Positions 12,912-27,584 of a stretch of DNA of 64,000 bases are shown here, one piece after another (positions within the stretch are counted from its first letter, which is position 1; every line of letters begins with the position of its first letter). The notes beneath the pieces were generated by a model that did not search any database, was not told where the DNA came from, and worked only from the letters and a program-made list of their open reading frames with translations. Origin of the DNA: Anthoceros angustus (lineage: Eukaryota; Streptophyta; Anthocerotopsida; Anthocerotales; Anthocerotaceae). Position numbers and translations under genes: made by a program. Where the stretch lies: positions 1,488,001 through 1,552,000 of the forward strand of contig VJWM01000063.1 of assembly GCA_010909165.1 (NCBI GenBank). The letters are read 5' to 3'.

Positions 12912-14934
12912 CTAGAGCTTTGTCACCAAATTACGTTGATTTAAAATCAAACAAATCGACATTACAACATTACTTTTTGTAAGCCCAAAACAAAGTCGGA
13001 TGCAAATTAAGAAAAATAGTACTCTTCAGGATTACGGATAATCTGGTTATTAATAACCAAAACATCCAAAACTCATTAAAACAATCCTTCATTATCATAA
13101 AAGATTTTGTAGTCATATTGTTGAGGATCCGTTGTTAAGAAGTATAGGCCTTTTGCATCACGTGGGATGAGATTATTATGCCCATCGGCCACTATAGTGT
13201 TTGCAGCCATGTGGGCTGGTACATCATTTACTCCATGCTGCGGTCCGTGGTAGCCGAAAAATCGTCCATTCCCCATCACTCGTGTATTTGTGGACTTCCA
13301 TTAGTGTTTCACCTCCCATTGCATTTCAAGCAAGCCCATCTCGCAAAAGACCTTCAGATAGATATTATTTGGCCAATAACCTACTATGCCTCGATATATG
13401 ACCACACATCCGCAAAGTGGCACTAGCTCAGATCACAATCAACCCAATTTGTAAATAGGGTGAATGAACTTGCCACATTGGACAAATACATTAAAACTAT
13501 TCAAAGCTCTTGAAATAAAGAAGAATAGAATGATATAGTTATATATCACGATACCTGTTAATGCCAAGAGCATGCTTGTGCCATCATAATTACCGACAAA
13601 ACCACCACCAAGGACATAGGTTGCATCGGTTTGAATAAATCCAGGCATTGTAGATTGAAGCATCCTGTTGTTTGATAATTATCTCATATTAACACACAAC
13701 ACTTTATATTAGCTACTAAGTTTGAACTAACATGCATTACTAGTGAAGGAATGTTGCTTTCCATAGGAATCACTTATCGTCCAATAAATAAACAAATGAG
13801 GTTGTGCATCCGAAAACATTAATGGTTCCACCTATTTTTGAAGAAACAAGAAATTTCAAATGTTAGGTGCCTTCCACCAAAACGTTATTATATTTTCTTG
13901 GATTATAAAACTCTTTTGAGATTTGATTGATATGTTTATACTATAACATAAAGCAACATACTTACAATCCACCCCACTTCACCAGACATATTCATTATTG
14001 CGATGCTATAACCCAAATTTATAGATTGTACCATCTTGGTTTGTCATATCGCCGATATCAAAGACAAACGTTCCACCTCCATTCCACTTTCCCGGACTTG
14101 AAGCAACGACATACCGCATTTTATATCTACATATGTTAATGAATCTTGCATGCTTGTGTACGTATTTAACAATAGCTTCATGCTTGCTACATTGATCTAT
14201 CTAGTTCTCATTATCATGAGGACTTCATGGTTTGAGGTACTTACATGATGCGTGACCGATTGAACTTGGCCTAGAGCTCTTTGCGGCTTTATTTACTTTG
14301 TGCACGTTATCTCCTTTGCTAGTAGAATAGGTATAGTACCTTCTCGGACACGAACCAACTTCATGTCGACGGGCTCGGTTGCAAGAATATAGTTGTGATT
14401 CGCCTTTTGAGTTGATGTTGATGGTTTCTACGTAGTACGTGGAGCTAGTTTAGATCTTGAGCATCAAATGAAGACAAAGTATGCTAATGTTATAGTTACA
14501 TCTGCTTGAAATGAAAGCAACGAAAGCACACTTACTTGAATCACATGATCCTTAAAGCGTGGATCTTAGTGTTAGTTGGTGCTCAATCTTCACGCAATCT
14601 ACTATCGAACCATCCGTAAGTCGGAATCAATTCAAACATAAAAATAGCGAGTCGTTTAAGATACTAATGCAAAGAATGGTCAAGCCTAAAAAAAAAAACC
14701 TTAGAACCTTTAGTTAATATGAATAAAAATTCCCAATCAACAAGAATTGGGGAATCGATTTAAAATCTCACAAATTAAAGGAAAGTAAAAACATACGTTG
14801 TGTGTTTGGACAAATGGCAATGTACCATCTTTTGAAATAAAAGCTTCCTTTGTGCCTCAACCAACGCTTTTGCTTCCATAGCTAAAAAGGAACAAGAAGC
14901 TTGCCAATAGTAGGATTAGCCAAGTGTTAGACAT
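12912..14934 (-). CDS. Neprosin-domain secreted protein, unit 3 (most damaged copy)
   Basis: ATG is at 14932-14934 and stop at 12912-12914. Exon 1 with the signal peptide, the exon 2 activation-peptide motif and the GCFNLQCPGF exon (13439-13663 contains it in frame) are readable. The segment encoding SLWNPQ in exon 4 is partly deleted near 14055, and the last exon lacks about 20-30 bases near 13040-13085 compared with other units. These losses are longer than the 1-4 nt garbles elsewhere. They could be genuine pseudogene lesions, or worse consensus quality. Confidence 0.65.
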
Positions 14935-15157
14935 GGTGCTCAACTAGTCTTCACTAGGAAGTCTCGCATGTTAAAAGGAGCTTGAACATGAACTTGTAGC
15001 TAATTTAGAACAACTTTAACTCGACAATAATGTGAATAAGAGTGAAGCACACACACATATATAGACCATATCTAAAATTATTTGAACTTATCTCTTGGTA
15101 TACAATTGATCTTGATACATATATGTACACATGCATGTATCCAGATTCGAATTAGTT

Positions 15158-18100
15158 ATGGATACAGTGGAAAATGCCCATGCGCAGAGAAGCTCAGCCT
15201 GATTTTTCTCTTAAGCTCGAATGGGCAGCTCTTGCGACTAGGCCGCTTGCAATTCAGCTATTGTGAAGCGCTTTTCCGCTAAGTTTGGTGATAAAACACT
15301 ACCCAAAAGTTTTAGTGTTTGAAGTTTGCCAAGGCATCATGAGCTCTATATCCAAAGGTCCTTACCCAAGCCTGCTACCATTTCTATAGACTATCTGCAT
15401 GCTTCCCTATTTTGATCATTGTACGATCCTTTGCGGACATCATACCGCTAATAGCTACCAATATTTTACATTACATCATGGTGTTGCAACATGTACATTC
15501 TCATGCCATATGTGAGCTTCCAAGAAAATCTCATACCCTTATGACCCTTTTTGAAGGTAAGCAATAGCTATGCCTCCGGCCGACAATGTATGCAATCACA
15601 GTTGATGTGTGTCCTTAAATCTTGGTTCAGATTTTTAGTTTCCACATTGAAGGTTTGTGTTATTTTGATAATACAAGATTCATGCATATAGTGTGATAGA
15701 TAAAGGAAATTGGCAATGAGGTGATTTTTGCAATTCCTACCTCGACTCGACACTCAACACACTTGAATGAATTGGCTCAACTGCATTCTCAATTGGAATG
15801 GAATGTCGATGATGGTGGTATGATGTATCAATTTCCATGTCCTCATTTTAAATGTCACAAACTTTCTAACGTTATTATGGATTTGGTCATAATGAGTCTT
15901 CATGTTGTAGAGGATTTGTTTGGGCATAAACACAAATCTTTATGACGGTCTCACTGCTGGTTAGATGTAAGCCCTAAAGGACTTAATCTACTCAAATTGA
16001 GTGGTTGTTCATGCGTTTTGGGCCTGTTTTTCCACATCCATTTTTACGCCGGACCTTTGAGCATAGCCTCGCAATGTGGAGAACATGTAGATTTTAGAGC
16101 GGACAAACGAACACCATCTCCATGCCCAACGGTGAGCTTGAAGGAGATTCTCAGAAGATGCAGTGGAACAAAGCCGGTACATGCTGAGGCCCACCATCAC
16201 AATGGCCCCTCTTCTTGAGCCACGATAGGAGCCCGCTAGACCGGTGGTCGATAAGGCCTCAACAACAAGGACGACGGCAATATCCGGTCAGACGCGTGTT
16301 GCTTGTTTAGGTCCGATCCTCGATGTGTTTTTAGAAATGGAGGTCGCATAGCTTAGTAGGACTAGCCCAATTTTTCTTTGGAAAATGTGATGGCCATGCT
16401 CTTGACTTTCAATTGTGCTCATTTTTGTGACAATGTCCATGGCCTTGCTAAGAATTCAATCCGTGATGAAGTTTGCTCAACCCAAGTCCTTGTCATTCCG
16501 CCACAAGTGAGGATGCTCGGGCCTTGTGACCTTGAAGGGTCAAAGGGCATTGGAAATTTGTGGAAATGTCATATAAGGCATTGCCTTGTTTCAAAAGAGA
16601 TGAGCTACATGCAACTGCACGGTGGTCATTGTGAGAGTGAGACCAGTGGTAATGATTTTTTAAAAATAAAATATACATAAATACATGATATTCACCGAAT
16701 GCCGTAAATGGACTTCGCCTTTAGGAGTTGAATTCAAGCTGCATGCCAAAGAGCATTTCAGTTCGTGAACATTCAAAGCATGACAATCTTCCTAAGTACG
16801 TTGTCGATGAGAAATGGGATCACAAAGAATGCAACGACGATTGCGATTGAAGCATAAGGAGCCAAAGCAAAGATTCGAGTTGCCGAGGCAACGAAGATGC
16901 GGAGATTGCAAACATCGGCATCCGGCGCCCACGGTCCCGAGCTCATCCCTTGCAACCGGTAGGTGGGAGAAAATCGCTTCCACAAGGTGACATCGGAATA
17001 GAATCACGCATGACAAGCATGGTCGTGAGTTTTGATCCAAGAAAATCTTGGCGGCGTGTCGCCGATCAAACCGGCGGTGACTTGACCTGCACCCACCGGT
17101 ATGGTGCTAGACTTGATGGAAAGGAGGTCTTGCGGTTGGATCCACCAAACCGATGTCGCACCGCAGATTCGACGATGTTGTGAGAACCAGATTGATAAAG
17201 CTCAAGAACTACCACCGGTTTGGCCTCCAATCGCGAACAACATTTGGTTGGATGTGGGATTGCTTGGGATCCGCAGGTGAATCAAGGTGATTGTGAAGTG
17301 TCGACAAAGCACCGCCAAGTTGGGGCCCAACTCCGGATATGGGCAAGGCATGACGCGTGCCCTCGCCGATGTCGTTGTCATGTGCTAGAGAGACCGTGGA
17401 ACCCACAAGGACTACCGCCCACTTTGTTGTAAAGACGCTTGTAGGTGTTGTCAACGACTAGTGCGCCAAATTTCGTGGTTCAAGTCGATGCATTACCACT
17501 TCTATCCCATGTTGGAATGGCTAGCCAATGCCACGAATACCCGAGGCCCACCAGCCCCTTGTAACTTCCAGTGTGGATGAAGAAACGAGTAAGCACAAGG
17601 CAAAATTTCAAAGGTCTATGTAAAACATCTCTCATCCCACGATGGTGAGACCATTATTGAAGCATTTGTTATGCTCTACATACAGAAAAATGATGCTCAG
17701 AACGCTCGTAATGAGGACATTTTAAGATTGATACATTATCGACCACGATCATCCAAATTCCATAAATTTTAATATAGAACATTCACCCACTGCAACATTC
17801 AAGTGCAACTCGATTTTATGGGAAACATTTCAAGCAAGCAATCTTGCCCATCCAGGTCCATAGACATGATAGGATCCTTGTGTGATGCTCCTCACTTTTT
17901 CATAGAGAAGCAGTCCTTGTGCACACGGCACAAAGGGCCACTTGCCCAACAAAATGTCCATACATTTGCAACATTATGAATCTAGCTTTCACTCTAGTAT
18001 CAAGCTTTGTCATGCTTAATCCATTGTGTCTCGATTCTTACTAGAGGAGGAGAAGGTGCGGATTGTGCTTGTATGAACACATTATTGGGGATCGCAAGCA

Positions 18101-18296
18101 TTTTAATGCAAGCGAAGCCCGCCACCATTGTAGGGTCTCTACATGTTGGGCTTCTCTATTTTGATCGGCATGCTTCTTTCCGGATAGCATATCCGATAGC
18201 TACTAGTGTTACATCGACATCATGGTGTTTCACGGTCCGTTGTTACAAAATGATGCTATGTGAGCTCACAAGAAAATCTTATGACTCATTTTCAAG
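15158..18296 (+). CDS. Unassigned multi-exon plus-strand gene, unit 3 (frames interrupted)
   Basis: Open patches are 15721-15945 (encoding WNVDDGGMMYQFPCPHF and the following FGHKHKSL end) and 16378-16680 (encoding NCAHFCDNVHGLAKNS). The first-module donor and the second-module donor (18296) are conserved. Product unknown; same architecture as unit 1. Confidence 0.35.
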
Positions 18297-19127
18297 GTAA
18301 GAGATAGTTCGCTCTTGGCGACTATGTCCCCACATATTGTTATAATCGACGTGTTGTCCTTGAGATCCTAATTATCTTCTTTATATCTAAGTTTTGTGTT
18401 ACTCGGTTGATTGTAATTACGGGATGCAAGCAAAACATTCAAGTTGAAGCTTTCCTAAGGTTTAGCTTTAATTTTCCGCTTTCTTTTACTTCAAGCATGC
18501 AGTGCCATTTGGTGGCTTAACTCACGCTCATACTCAAAGGCTTCTGTGTTTGTTGCAAATGCTAGTAAGCTCCAGACATTGTGAGCAATCACGGTGGTAT
18601 GTCGCACCTTGTAAGTCGGCGGCTTAATTTTGGTAATAAAAATAAATCGAACATTGGGGATTTTGCAAGGTTCTAATTCCCTTAAAAATATGTCTTCATG
18701 GGCATGAACCATTTCATGGTGTTTTTGGTGTTTTATTTAAAAGTTGACTCACAAAGTTTCTATAGACCGTTAATCGGGTTAGAGGACAAAAGCCCTCCAA
18801 GGAATCAGTCCGGCGCGCAAGATATCCTCTACGTGATCATATGGTGCGAAACTTGCTTTCAATTAAGTTTAGACAAGAATGAACCTGTAACTTGAAGGAG
18901 AAGTTTTGAAAAATAGATTTGTCTACAAGAAATCCAACGCGTTATGTGTGTTAAAGTGTAAGCAAGTTGTACACAAGTTTCATCTCAAACGAATGGATGT
19001 ATTTATTTATTTTGGCCTACTATATTTTTTGTTAGGATAAATAAAATAGATCAATCATAATTTATGATAGAAACTAGAAATACATCTACTCTCTCAAGTA
19101 TCGGTTTTGATGATGTATATGAAAAGG

Positions 19128-21153
19128 CTATAGCTTTGTCACCAAATTACGTTGATTTAAAATCAAACAAATCGACATTACAACATTACTTTTTGTAAGC
19201 CCAAACATGGATGCAAATTAAGAAAAAATAGCCCCTTCGTGATTACGGATAATCTGGTTAATAACCAGGCCACCAAAACATCCAAGTACCTCCGCTAAAC
19301 AATCACTACCTTCATTATCATAAAAGATTTTGTAGTCATATTGTTGAGGATCCGTTGTTAAGAAGTATAGGCCTTTTGCATCACGTGGGATGAGATTATT
19401 ATGCCCATCGGCCACTATAGTGTGCATTGCACCATGTGGTGGTACATCATTTACTCCACATGTTGTCGGGTCCCGTGGCGTAACCAAATCGCCCATTCCC
19501 CATCACTACGCAGGACTGGACTTCCCATTAGTGTGTTCACCTCCCATTGCATTTCGAGCAAGCCCATCTAAAAGACCTTCAGATAGATATTATTTGGCCA
19601 ATAACCTACTATGCCCTCGATATATACCACACATCCGCGGTGGCACTAGCCTCAGATCACAAATCAACCCAATTTGTAAATAGGGTGAATGAACTTGCCA
19701 CATTGGACAAATACATTAAAACTATTCAAAGCTCTTGAAATAAAGAAGAATAGAATGATATAGTTATATATCACGATACCTTGTTAATGCAAGAGCATGT
19801 TGTGCCATCATAATTACCACAAAACCACCACCAAGGACATAGGTTGCATCGGTTTGAATAAATCCAGGGCATTGTAGATTGAAGCATCCCGTTGTTTGAT
19901 AATTATCTGTCAGACACACACAACACTTTATATTAGCTACTAAGTTTGAACTAACATGCATTACTAGTGAAGGAATGTTGCTTTCCATAGAATCACTTCA
20001 TCACCAATAAATAAACAAATGAGGTTGTGCATCCGAAAACATTAATGGTTCCACCTATTTTTGAAGAAACAAGAAATTTCAAATGTTAGGTGCCTTCCAC
20101 CAAAACGTTATTATATTTTCTTGGATTATAAAACTTTTGAGATTTGATTGATATGTTTATAATACTATAACATAAAGCAACATACTTACAATCCACTTCT
20201 CAGATTACATTATTATTGCCTGATGCTATAACCCAAATTTGCGTAGATTGTACCATCTTGGTTTGTCATATCGCCTTGAGGATTCCAAAGACTAATACGC
20301 TTCCACCTCCATTCCACTTTCCTCGGACTTGAAGCAACGACATACGCATTTTATATCTACATATGTTAATGAATCTTGCATGCTTGTGTGTATTTAACAA
20401 TAGCTTCATGCTTGCTACATTGATCTATCTAGTTCTCATTATCATGAGGACTTCATGGTTTGAGGTACTTACATGATGCGACCGATTGAACTTGGCCTAG
20501 AGCTCTTTTTGCGGCTTCGTATTTACTTTGTGCACGTTATCTCCTTTGCTTGCACGAATAGGTATAGTACCTTCCGGACACGAACCAACTTCATGTTGAT
20601 AGAGCTGACCCGTGTTGCGAACATAGTTGTGATTCGCCTTTTGAGTTGATGTTGATGGTTTCACGTAGTACGTGGAGCTATTTTAGATCTTGAGCATCAA
20701 ATGAAGACAAAGTATGCTAATGTTATAGTTACATCCGCTTGAAATGAAAGCCATAACGAGCACACTTACTTGAATCACATGATCCCAAAGCGTGGATCTC
20801 GAGTGTTAGTTGGTGCTCAATCTTCACGCAATCTACTATCGAACCATCCGTAAGTGGAATCAATTCAAACATAAAAATAGCTTTAAGATACTAATGCAAA
20901 GAATGGTCAAGCCTAAAAAAAAACCTTAGAACCTTTAGTTAATATGAATAAAAATTCCCAATCAACAAGAATTGGGGAATCGATTTAAAATCTCACAAAT
21001 TAAAGGAAAGTAAAAACATACGTTGTGTGTTTGGACAAATGGCAATGTACCATCTTTTGAAATAAAAGCTTTCCTTTCAACCAACGCTTTGCTTCCATAG
21101 CTAAAAAGGAACAAGAAGCTTGCCAATAGTAGGATTAGCCAAGTGTTAGACAT
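19128..21153 (-). CDS. Neprosin-domain secreted protein, unit 4 (frame interrupted)
   Basis: ATG is at 21151-21153. In this unit an in-frame upstream ATG would add six residues (MKTSST), but other units do not keep that frame, so I chose the conserved start. The signal-peptide exon is open over 20962-21171, with a few codons missing after the signal peptide near 21077 (gtgcct lost). The GCFNLQCPGFIQ exon is intact (19764-19988), as is the CCGG site of the SCPEGT exon. The last exon is open over 19218-19496 and encodes the C-terminal DGHNNLIPRD and IFYDNEG segments. Stop is at 19128-19130. Confidence 0.7.
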
Positions 21154-21374
21154 GGTGGAACTAGTCTTCACTAGGAAGTCTCACGAAAAGGAGCTTGAAC
21201 ATGAACTTGTAGCTAATTTAGAACAACTTTAACTCTGGACAATAATGTGAATAAGAGTGAAGCACACACACACATATATAGACCATATCTAAAATTATTT
21301 CTTGAACTTATCTCTTGGTATACAATTGATCTTGATACATATATGTACACATGCATGTGCGTGCTGAATTAGTT

Positions 21375-24300
21375 ATGGATCAGGGAAAATGCCCATGCGC
21401 AGAAGCCGCTGATTTTTCTTAAGCTTAATGGGCGCAGCTCTTGCGACTAGCTGTAATAGCTAATATTGTGAAGCGCTTTTCATTACAGTTTGGTGATAAA
21501 ACACTACCCAAAAGTTTTAGTGTTTGAAGTTTGCCAAGGCATCATGAGCTCACATATCCAAAGGTCCTTACCCAAGCCTGCTACCATTTCTATAGACTAT
21601 CTCGCATGTTGGGCTTCCCTATTTTGATCATTGGCACGATCCTTTGCGGACATCATACCGCTAATAGCTACCAATATTTTACATTACATCATGGTGTTGC
21701 AATGATGTACATTCTCATGCCATATGTGAGCTTCCAAGAAAATCTCATACCCTTATGACCCTTTTGAAGGTAAGCAATAGCTATGCTCCGGCCGACAATG
21801 TATGCATTACATTGATGTGTGTCCTTGAAATCTTGGTTCAGATGTTTTAGTTTCCACATTGAAGGTTTGTGTTATTTTGATAATACAAGATCACATGCAT
21901 ATAGTGTGATAGACAAAAAGGAAATTGGCAATGAGGTGATTTTGCAATTCCTACCTCGGACTCGACACTCAACACACTTGAATGCCGCACTGCTCAACCG
22001 TTCTCAATTGGAGTGGAATGTCGATGATGGTGGTATGATGTATCAATTTCCATGTCCTCATTTTAAATGTCACAAACTTTCTAACGTTATTATGGATTTG
22101 GTCATAATGAGTCTTCATGTTGTAGAGGATTTGTTTGGGCATAAACACAAATCTTTAATGATCTCACTGTTGGTTAGATGTAAGCCCTAAAGGACGAATC
22201 TACTCAAATTGAGTGGTTGTCATGCTTTGGGCCCTGTGTTTTTCCACATCCATTTTTACGCTTTGAGCATATATGTGCCTGCAATGTGGAGAACATGTAG
22301 ATTTTAGAGGACAAACGAACACCATCTCCATGCCCAACGCTTGAAGGGAGATTCGTAAGATGCGTGGAACAAAGTGCAAATGCTGGCCGAGGGCCCAAAT
22401 GCATCACAATGGCCCTCTTCTTGAGCCTCTAGCTAGAGCCCTCGCTAGACCGTGGTCGATAAGGCCTCAACTGGTGACGCACGGCAATATCCGGTCGTGG
22501 GTGCGTGTTGCGTTTAGGTCGACGATGTGTTTTTAGAAATGGAGGTCACCGCATAGCTTAGTAGGACTAGCCCAATTTTTCTTTGGAAAATGTGATGGCC
22601 ATGCTCTTGACTTTCAATTGTGCTCATTTTTGTGACAATGTCCATGGCCTTGCTAAGAATTGAATCCGTGATGAAGTTTGCTCAACCCAAGTCCTTGTCA
22701 TTCGCTGCCACAAGTGAGGATGTCACTGGCCTTGTGACCTATGAAGGGTCAAGGGCATTGGAAATTTGTGGAAATGTCATATAAGGCATTGCCTTGTTTC
22801 AAAAGAGATGAGCGATACATGCAATGCACAGTGGTCATTGTGAGAGTGAGACTGTGGTAATGATTTTTTAAAAAATAAAATATACATAAATACATGATAT
22901 TCACCACGAATGCGAAAATGGACTTCGTCCTTTAGGAGTTGAATTCGCAAGCCTGCATGCCAAAGAGCCAGTTCGTGAACATTCAAAGCCCGGGCGCACA
23001 ATCTTCCTAAGCACGTTGTCGACGGAGAAATGGGATCACAAAGAATGCAACGATTGCGATTGTAGCATAAGGAGCCAAAGCAAGATTCGAGTTGCCGAGG
23101 CAACGAAGATGCGGAGATTGCAAACATCGGCATCCGCGCCCACCGGTCCTCGAGCTCATCGGCGACCGAACCGGTAGGTGGGAGAAATATCGCTCCACAA
23201 GGTGACCGGAATAGAATCACGCATGGGCATGGTCGTGAGTTTTGATCCAAGAAAATCTTGGCGGCGTGTCTGTCGATCAAATCAAGGGGTGACACCTGCA
23301 CCCAATCGGTATGGTGCTAGACTTGATGGAAAGGAGGTCTTGCTCGGGTTGGATCCACCAAACCGGATGTCGCCGCAGATTCAGCATGTTGTGAGAACCA
23401 TTGATAAAGCTCAAGAACTACCACCGGTTTGGCCTCCAATCGTGAACAACATTTGGTTGGATGTGGGATTGCTTGGGATCCGCAGGTGAATCGGAAGGTG
23501 ATTGTGAAGTCTGTCGCAGATGACCGCCCGAAGTTGGGGTAGCCCAACTTCCGGATATGGGCGAGCATGACGCGCGGGCCCTCACGCCGATGTCGTTGTC
23601 ATGTGCTAGAGAGACCGTGGAACCCACAAGGACTACCGCTGCCCACTTTGTTGTAAAGACGCGTCTGTGGTGTTGTCAAGCGACTAGTGCGCCTCCGTGG
23701 TCGTGTTCAAGTCGATGCATTACCACTTCTATCCCATGTTGGAATGGCTAGCTTGCCAATGCCACTTAATGAGGCCCACCAGCCTTGTAACTTCCAGCCG
23801 GATGAAGAAACGAAAGCACAAGGCAAAATTCAAAGGTCTAAGTGCTATGCGTAAAACATCTCTCATCCCACGATGGTGAGACCATTATTGAAGCATTTGT
23901 TATGCTCTAACAAAGAGAAAATGATGAACGCCTGTAATGAGGACATTTTAAGATTGATACATTATCACCACGATCATCCAAATTCCATAAATTTTAATAT
24001 AGAACATTCGACCCACTCGCAACATTCAAGTGCAACCCGATTTTATGGGAAACATTCAAGCAAGCAATCTTGCCCATCCAGGTCCATAGACGGCGATAGG
24101 ATCCTTGTGTGATGCTCCTCACTTTTTCATAGAGAAATCTTGTGCACACGGCACAAAGGGCCACTTGCCCAACAAAATGTCCATACATTTGCAACATTAT
24201 GAATCTAGCTTTCTCTAGTATCAAGCTTTGTCATGCTTAATCCATTGTGTCGATTCTTACTAGAGGGAGGAGAAGCGGATGCTTGTATGAACACATTATC

Positions 24301-24503
24301 ACTGTGGACCGCAAGCATTTTAATGCAAGCAAGCCCACCATTCCGTAGGGTCTCTACATGTTGGGCTTCTTTTGATCTGGCATGCTTCTTTCCGGATAGC
24401 ATACCCGCGCTACTAGTGTTACATCGACATCATGGTGTTTCACCAGGTTACAAAATGATGCGATATGTGAGCTCACAAGAAAATCTTATGACTCATTTTC
24501 AAG
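21375..24503 (+). CDS. Unassigned multi-exon plus-strand gene, unit 4 (frames interrupted)
   Basis: Open patches are 21819-22190 (123 codons, including QLEWNVDDGGMMYQF and LSNVIMDLVIMSLHVVEDLF), 23178-23489 (including GYGARLDGKEVL-like and AQELPPVWPP segments) and 23557-23751 (SLSCARETVEPTR). Taken together these suggest a continuous protein passing through the middle of the unit. Product unknown. Confidence 0.38.
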
Positions 24504-25326
24504 GTAAGAGATAGTCGCTAATGACTATGTCCCCACATATTGTTACACCGACGTGTTGTCCTTCGAGATCCTAGTTATCTTCTTTATATCTAAGTTTTGT
24601 GTTACTCGGTTGATTGTAACTACAGGATGCAAGCAAAAACATTCAAGCTTTCGCTTTTAAGGTTTAGCTTTAATTTTCCGCTTTCTTTTACTTCCAAGCA
24701 TATGTTGAGGCCATTTGGTGGCTTAACTCACGCTCATACTCAAAGGCTTGTGTTTGTTGCAAATGCTAGTAAGCTCAGACATTGTGAGCACACGGTATGT
24801 CGTGACCTTGTAAGTCTGCTTAATTTTGGTAATAAAAATAAATCGAACATTGGGGATTTTGCAAGGTTCTAATTCTTAAAAATATGTCTTCATGGGCATG
24901 AACCAGCCTCCATGGTGTTTTTGGTGTTTTATTTAAAAGTTGACTCACAAAGTTTCTATAGACCGGTTCAAGGGTTAGAGGACAAAAGCCCTCCAAGGAA
25001 TCGGTCAAGTGCTAAGATATCCTCTACGTGATCATATGGTGCAAACTTGCTTTCAATTAAGTTTAGACAAGAATGAACCTGTGTAACTTGAAGGAGAAGT
25101 TTTGAAAAAATAGATTTGTCTACAAGAAATCCAACGCTTATGTGTGTTAAAGTGTAAGCAAGTTGTACACATAAGTTTCATCTCAAACGAATGATGATGT
25201 ATTTATTTATTTTGGCCTACTATATTTTTTGTTAGGATAAATAAAATAGATCAATCATAATTTATGATAGAAACTAGAAATACATCTACTGCTCAAGTAT
25301 CGGTTTTGATGATGTATATGAAAAGG

Positions 25327-27357
25327 CTAGAGCTTTGTCACCAAATTACGTTGATTTAAAATCAAACAAATCGACATTACAACATTACTTTTTTGTAAGC
25401 CCAAACAGTGGATGCAAATTAAGAAAAATAGCCCCTTTCTTCGTGGATTACGGATAATCTGTTAATAACCAGGCCACCAAAAACATCCAAGTACTCCAAA
25501 CAATCACTACCTTCATTATCATAAAAGATTTTGTAGTCATATTGTTGAGGATCCGTTGTTAAGAAGTATAGGCCTTTTGCATCACGTGGGATGAGATTAT
25601 TATGCCCATCGCCACTATAGTGTGCATTGCAGCCATGTGGGCTGGTACATCATTTACTCCACATGTCCTGCCGGCCGAACCAAATCGTCCATTCCCCATC
25701 ACGCGTGACTGGACTTCCCATTAGTGTTTCACCTCCCATTGCATTTCAAGAGCAAGCCCATCTCGCAAAAGACCTTCAGATAGATATTATTTTGGCCAAT
25801 AACCTACCTATGCCCTCGACATACACATCCGCAGTGGCACTAGCTCAGATTACAAATCAACCCAATTTGTAAATAGGGTGAATGAACTTGCCACATTGGA
25901 CAAATACATTAAAACTATTCAAAGCTCTTGAAATAAAGAAGAATAGAATGATATAGTTATATATCACGATACCTTGTTAATGCCAAGAGCATGCTTGTGC
26001 CATCAATTACCGACAAAACCACCACCAAGGACATAGGTTGCATCGGTTTTGAATAAATCCAGGCATTGTAGATTGAAGCATCCTGTTGTTTGATAATTAT
26101 CTCATGTATTAACACACAACACTTTATATTAGCTCAAGTTTTGAACTAACATGCATTACTAGTGAAGGAATGTTGCTTTCCATAGGAATCACTTATCATT
26201 CAATAAAATAAACAAATGAGGTTGTGCATCCGAAAACATTAATGGTTCCACCTATTTTTTGAAGAAACAAGAAATTTCAAATGTTAGGTGCCTTCCACCA
26301 AAACGTTATTATATTTTCTTGGATTATAAAACTCTTTTGAGATTTGATTGATATGTTTATAATACTATAACATAAAGCAACATACTTACAATCCACCCCA
26401 CTTCAGACACATTATTGCCTGATGCTATAACCCAAATTTGCGGATTGTACCATCTTGGTTTGTCATATCGCTTGAGGATTCCAAAGACTAATACGTTCCA
26501 CCTCCATTCCACTTTCCGGACTTGAAGCAACGACATACGCATTTTATATCTACATATGTTAATGAATCTTGCATGCTTGTGTACGATTTAATAGCTTCAT
26601 GCTTGCTACATTGATCTATCTAGTTCTCATTATCATGAGGACTTCATGGTTTGAGGTACATGATGCGTGACCGATTGAACTTGGCCTAGAGCTTTTTGCG
26701 GCTTCAGATTTACTTTGTGCACGTTATCTCCTTTGCTTGCACGTAGAATAGGTATAGTACCTTGGACACGAACCAACTTCATGTTGATAGAGTACGGCTC
26801 GTGTTGCGAACATAGTTGTGATTCGCCTTTTGAGTTGATGTTGATGGTTTCTACGAGTACGTGGAGCTAGTTTAGATCTTGAGCATCAAATGAAGACAAA
26901 GTATGCTAATGTTATAGTTACATCTGCTTGAAATGAAAGCCATAACGAAAGCACACTTACTTGAATCACATGATCCTTAAAGCGTGGATCTCGTAGTGTT
27001 AGTTGGTGCTCAATCTTCACGCAATCTACTATCGAACCATCCGAAGTCGGAATCAATTCAAACATAAAAATAGCGAGTCGCTTTTAAGATACTAATGCAA
27101 AGAATGGTGCAAAAAAAAAACCTTAGAACCTTTAGTTAATATGAATAAAAATTCCCAATCAACAAGAATTGGGGAATCGATTTAAAATCTCACAAATTAA
27201 AGGAAAGTAAAAACATACGTTGTGTGTTTGGACAAATGGCAATGTACCATCTTTTGAAATAAAAGCTTTCCTTTGTGCCTCAACCAACGCTTTTGCTTCC
27301 ATAGCTAAAAAGGAACAAGAAGCTTGCCAATAGTAGGATTAGCCAAGTGTTAGACAT
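25327..27357 (-). CDS. Neprosin-domain secreted protein, unit 5 (frame interrupted)
   Basis: ATG is at 27355-27357 and stop at 25327-25329. The QIWVIASGNN and SEVGWI motifs lie close together with an intact gtaagt donor (26357-26542), which fits the family's GW motif split by an intron. The SCPEGT exon reads ccttggacac on the plus strand, two bases short of ccttccggacac, so it is out of frame. The extra T in ggtttt (26045-26050) and gttttg (26136-26141) look like homopolymer errors or small insertions. Like units 3 and 8 it has G rather than T in gagctagttt. Confidence 0.7.
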
Positions 27358-27584
27358 GGTGTGAACTAGTCTTCACTAGGAAGTCTCATGAAAAGGAGCT
27401 TGAACATGAACTTGTAGCTAATTTAGAACAACTTTAACTGGACAATAATGTGAATAAGAGTGAAGCACACACACACACATATATAGACCATATCTAAAAT
27501 TATTTCTTGAACTTATCTCTTGGTATACAATTGATCTTGATACATATATGTACACATGCATGTATGCGCCCAGCTTGAATTAGT

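Larger units (their letters stand above)
12575..18792. repeat. Array unit 3
   Basis: Length 6218 bp. Diagnostic states: G at 12915, G in gagctagttt (14448), and the short ccgctttctttt form near 18477. Its neprosin copy has the most lost sequence: part of the last exon near 13040-13085 and the SLWNP segment near 14055. Confidence 0.95.
18793..24988. repeat. Array unit 4
   Basis: Length 6196 bp, the shortest complete unit. Diagnostic states: T at 19131, T in gagctatttt (20681), and the short ccgctttctttt form near 24678. Confidence 0.95.
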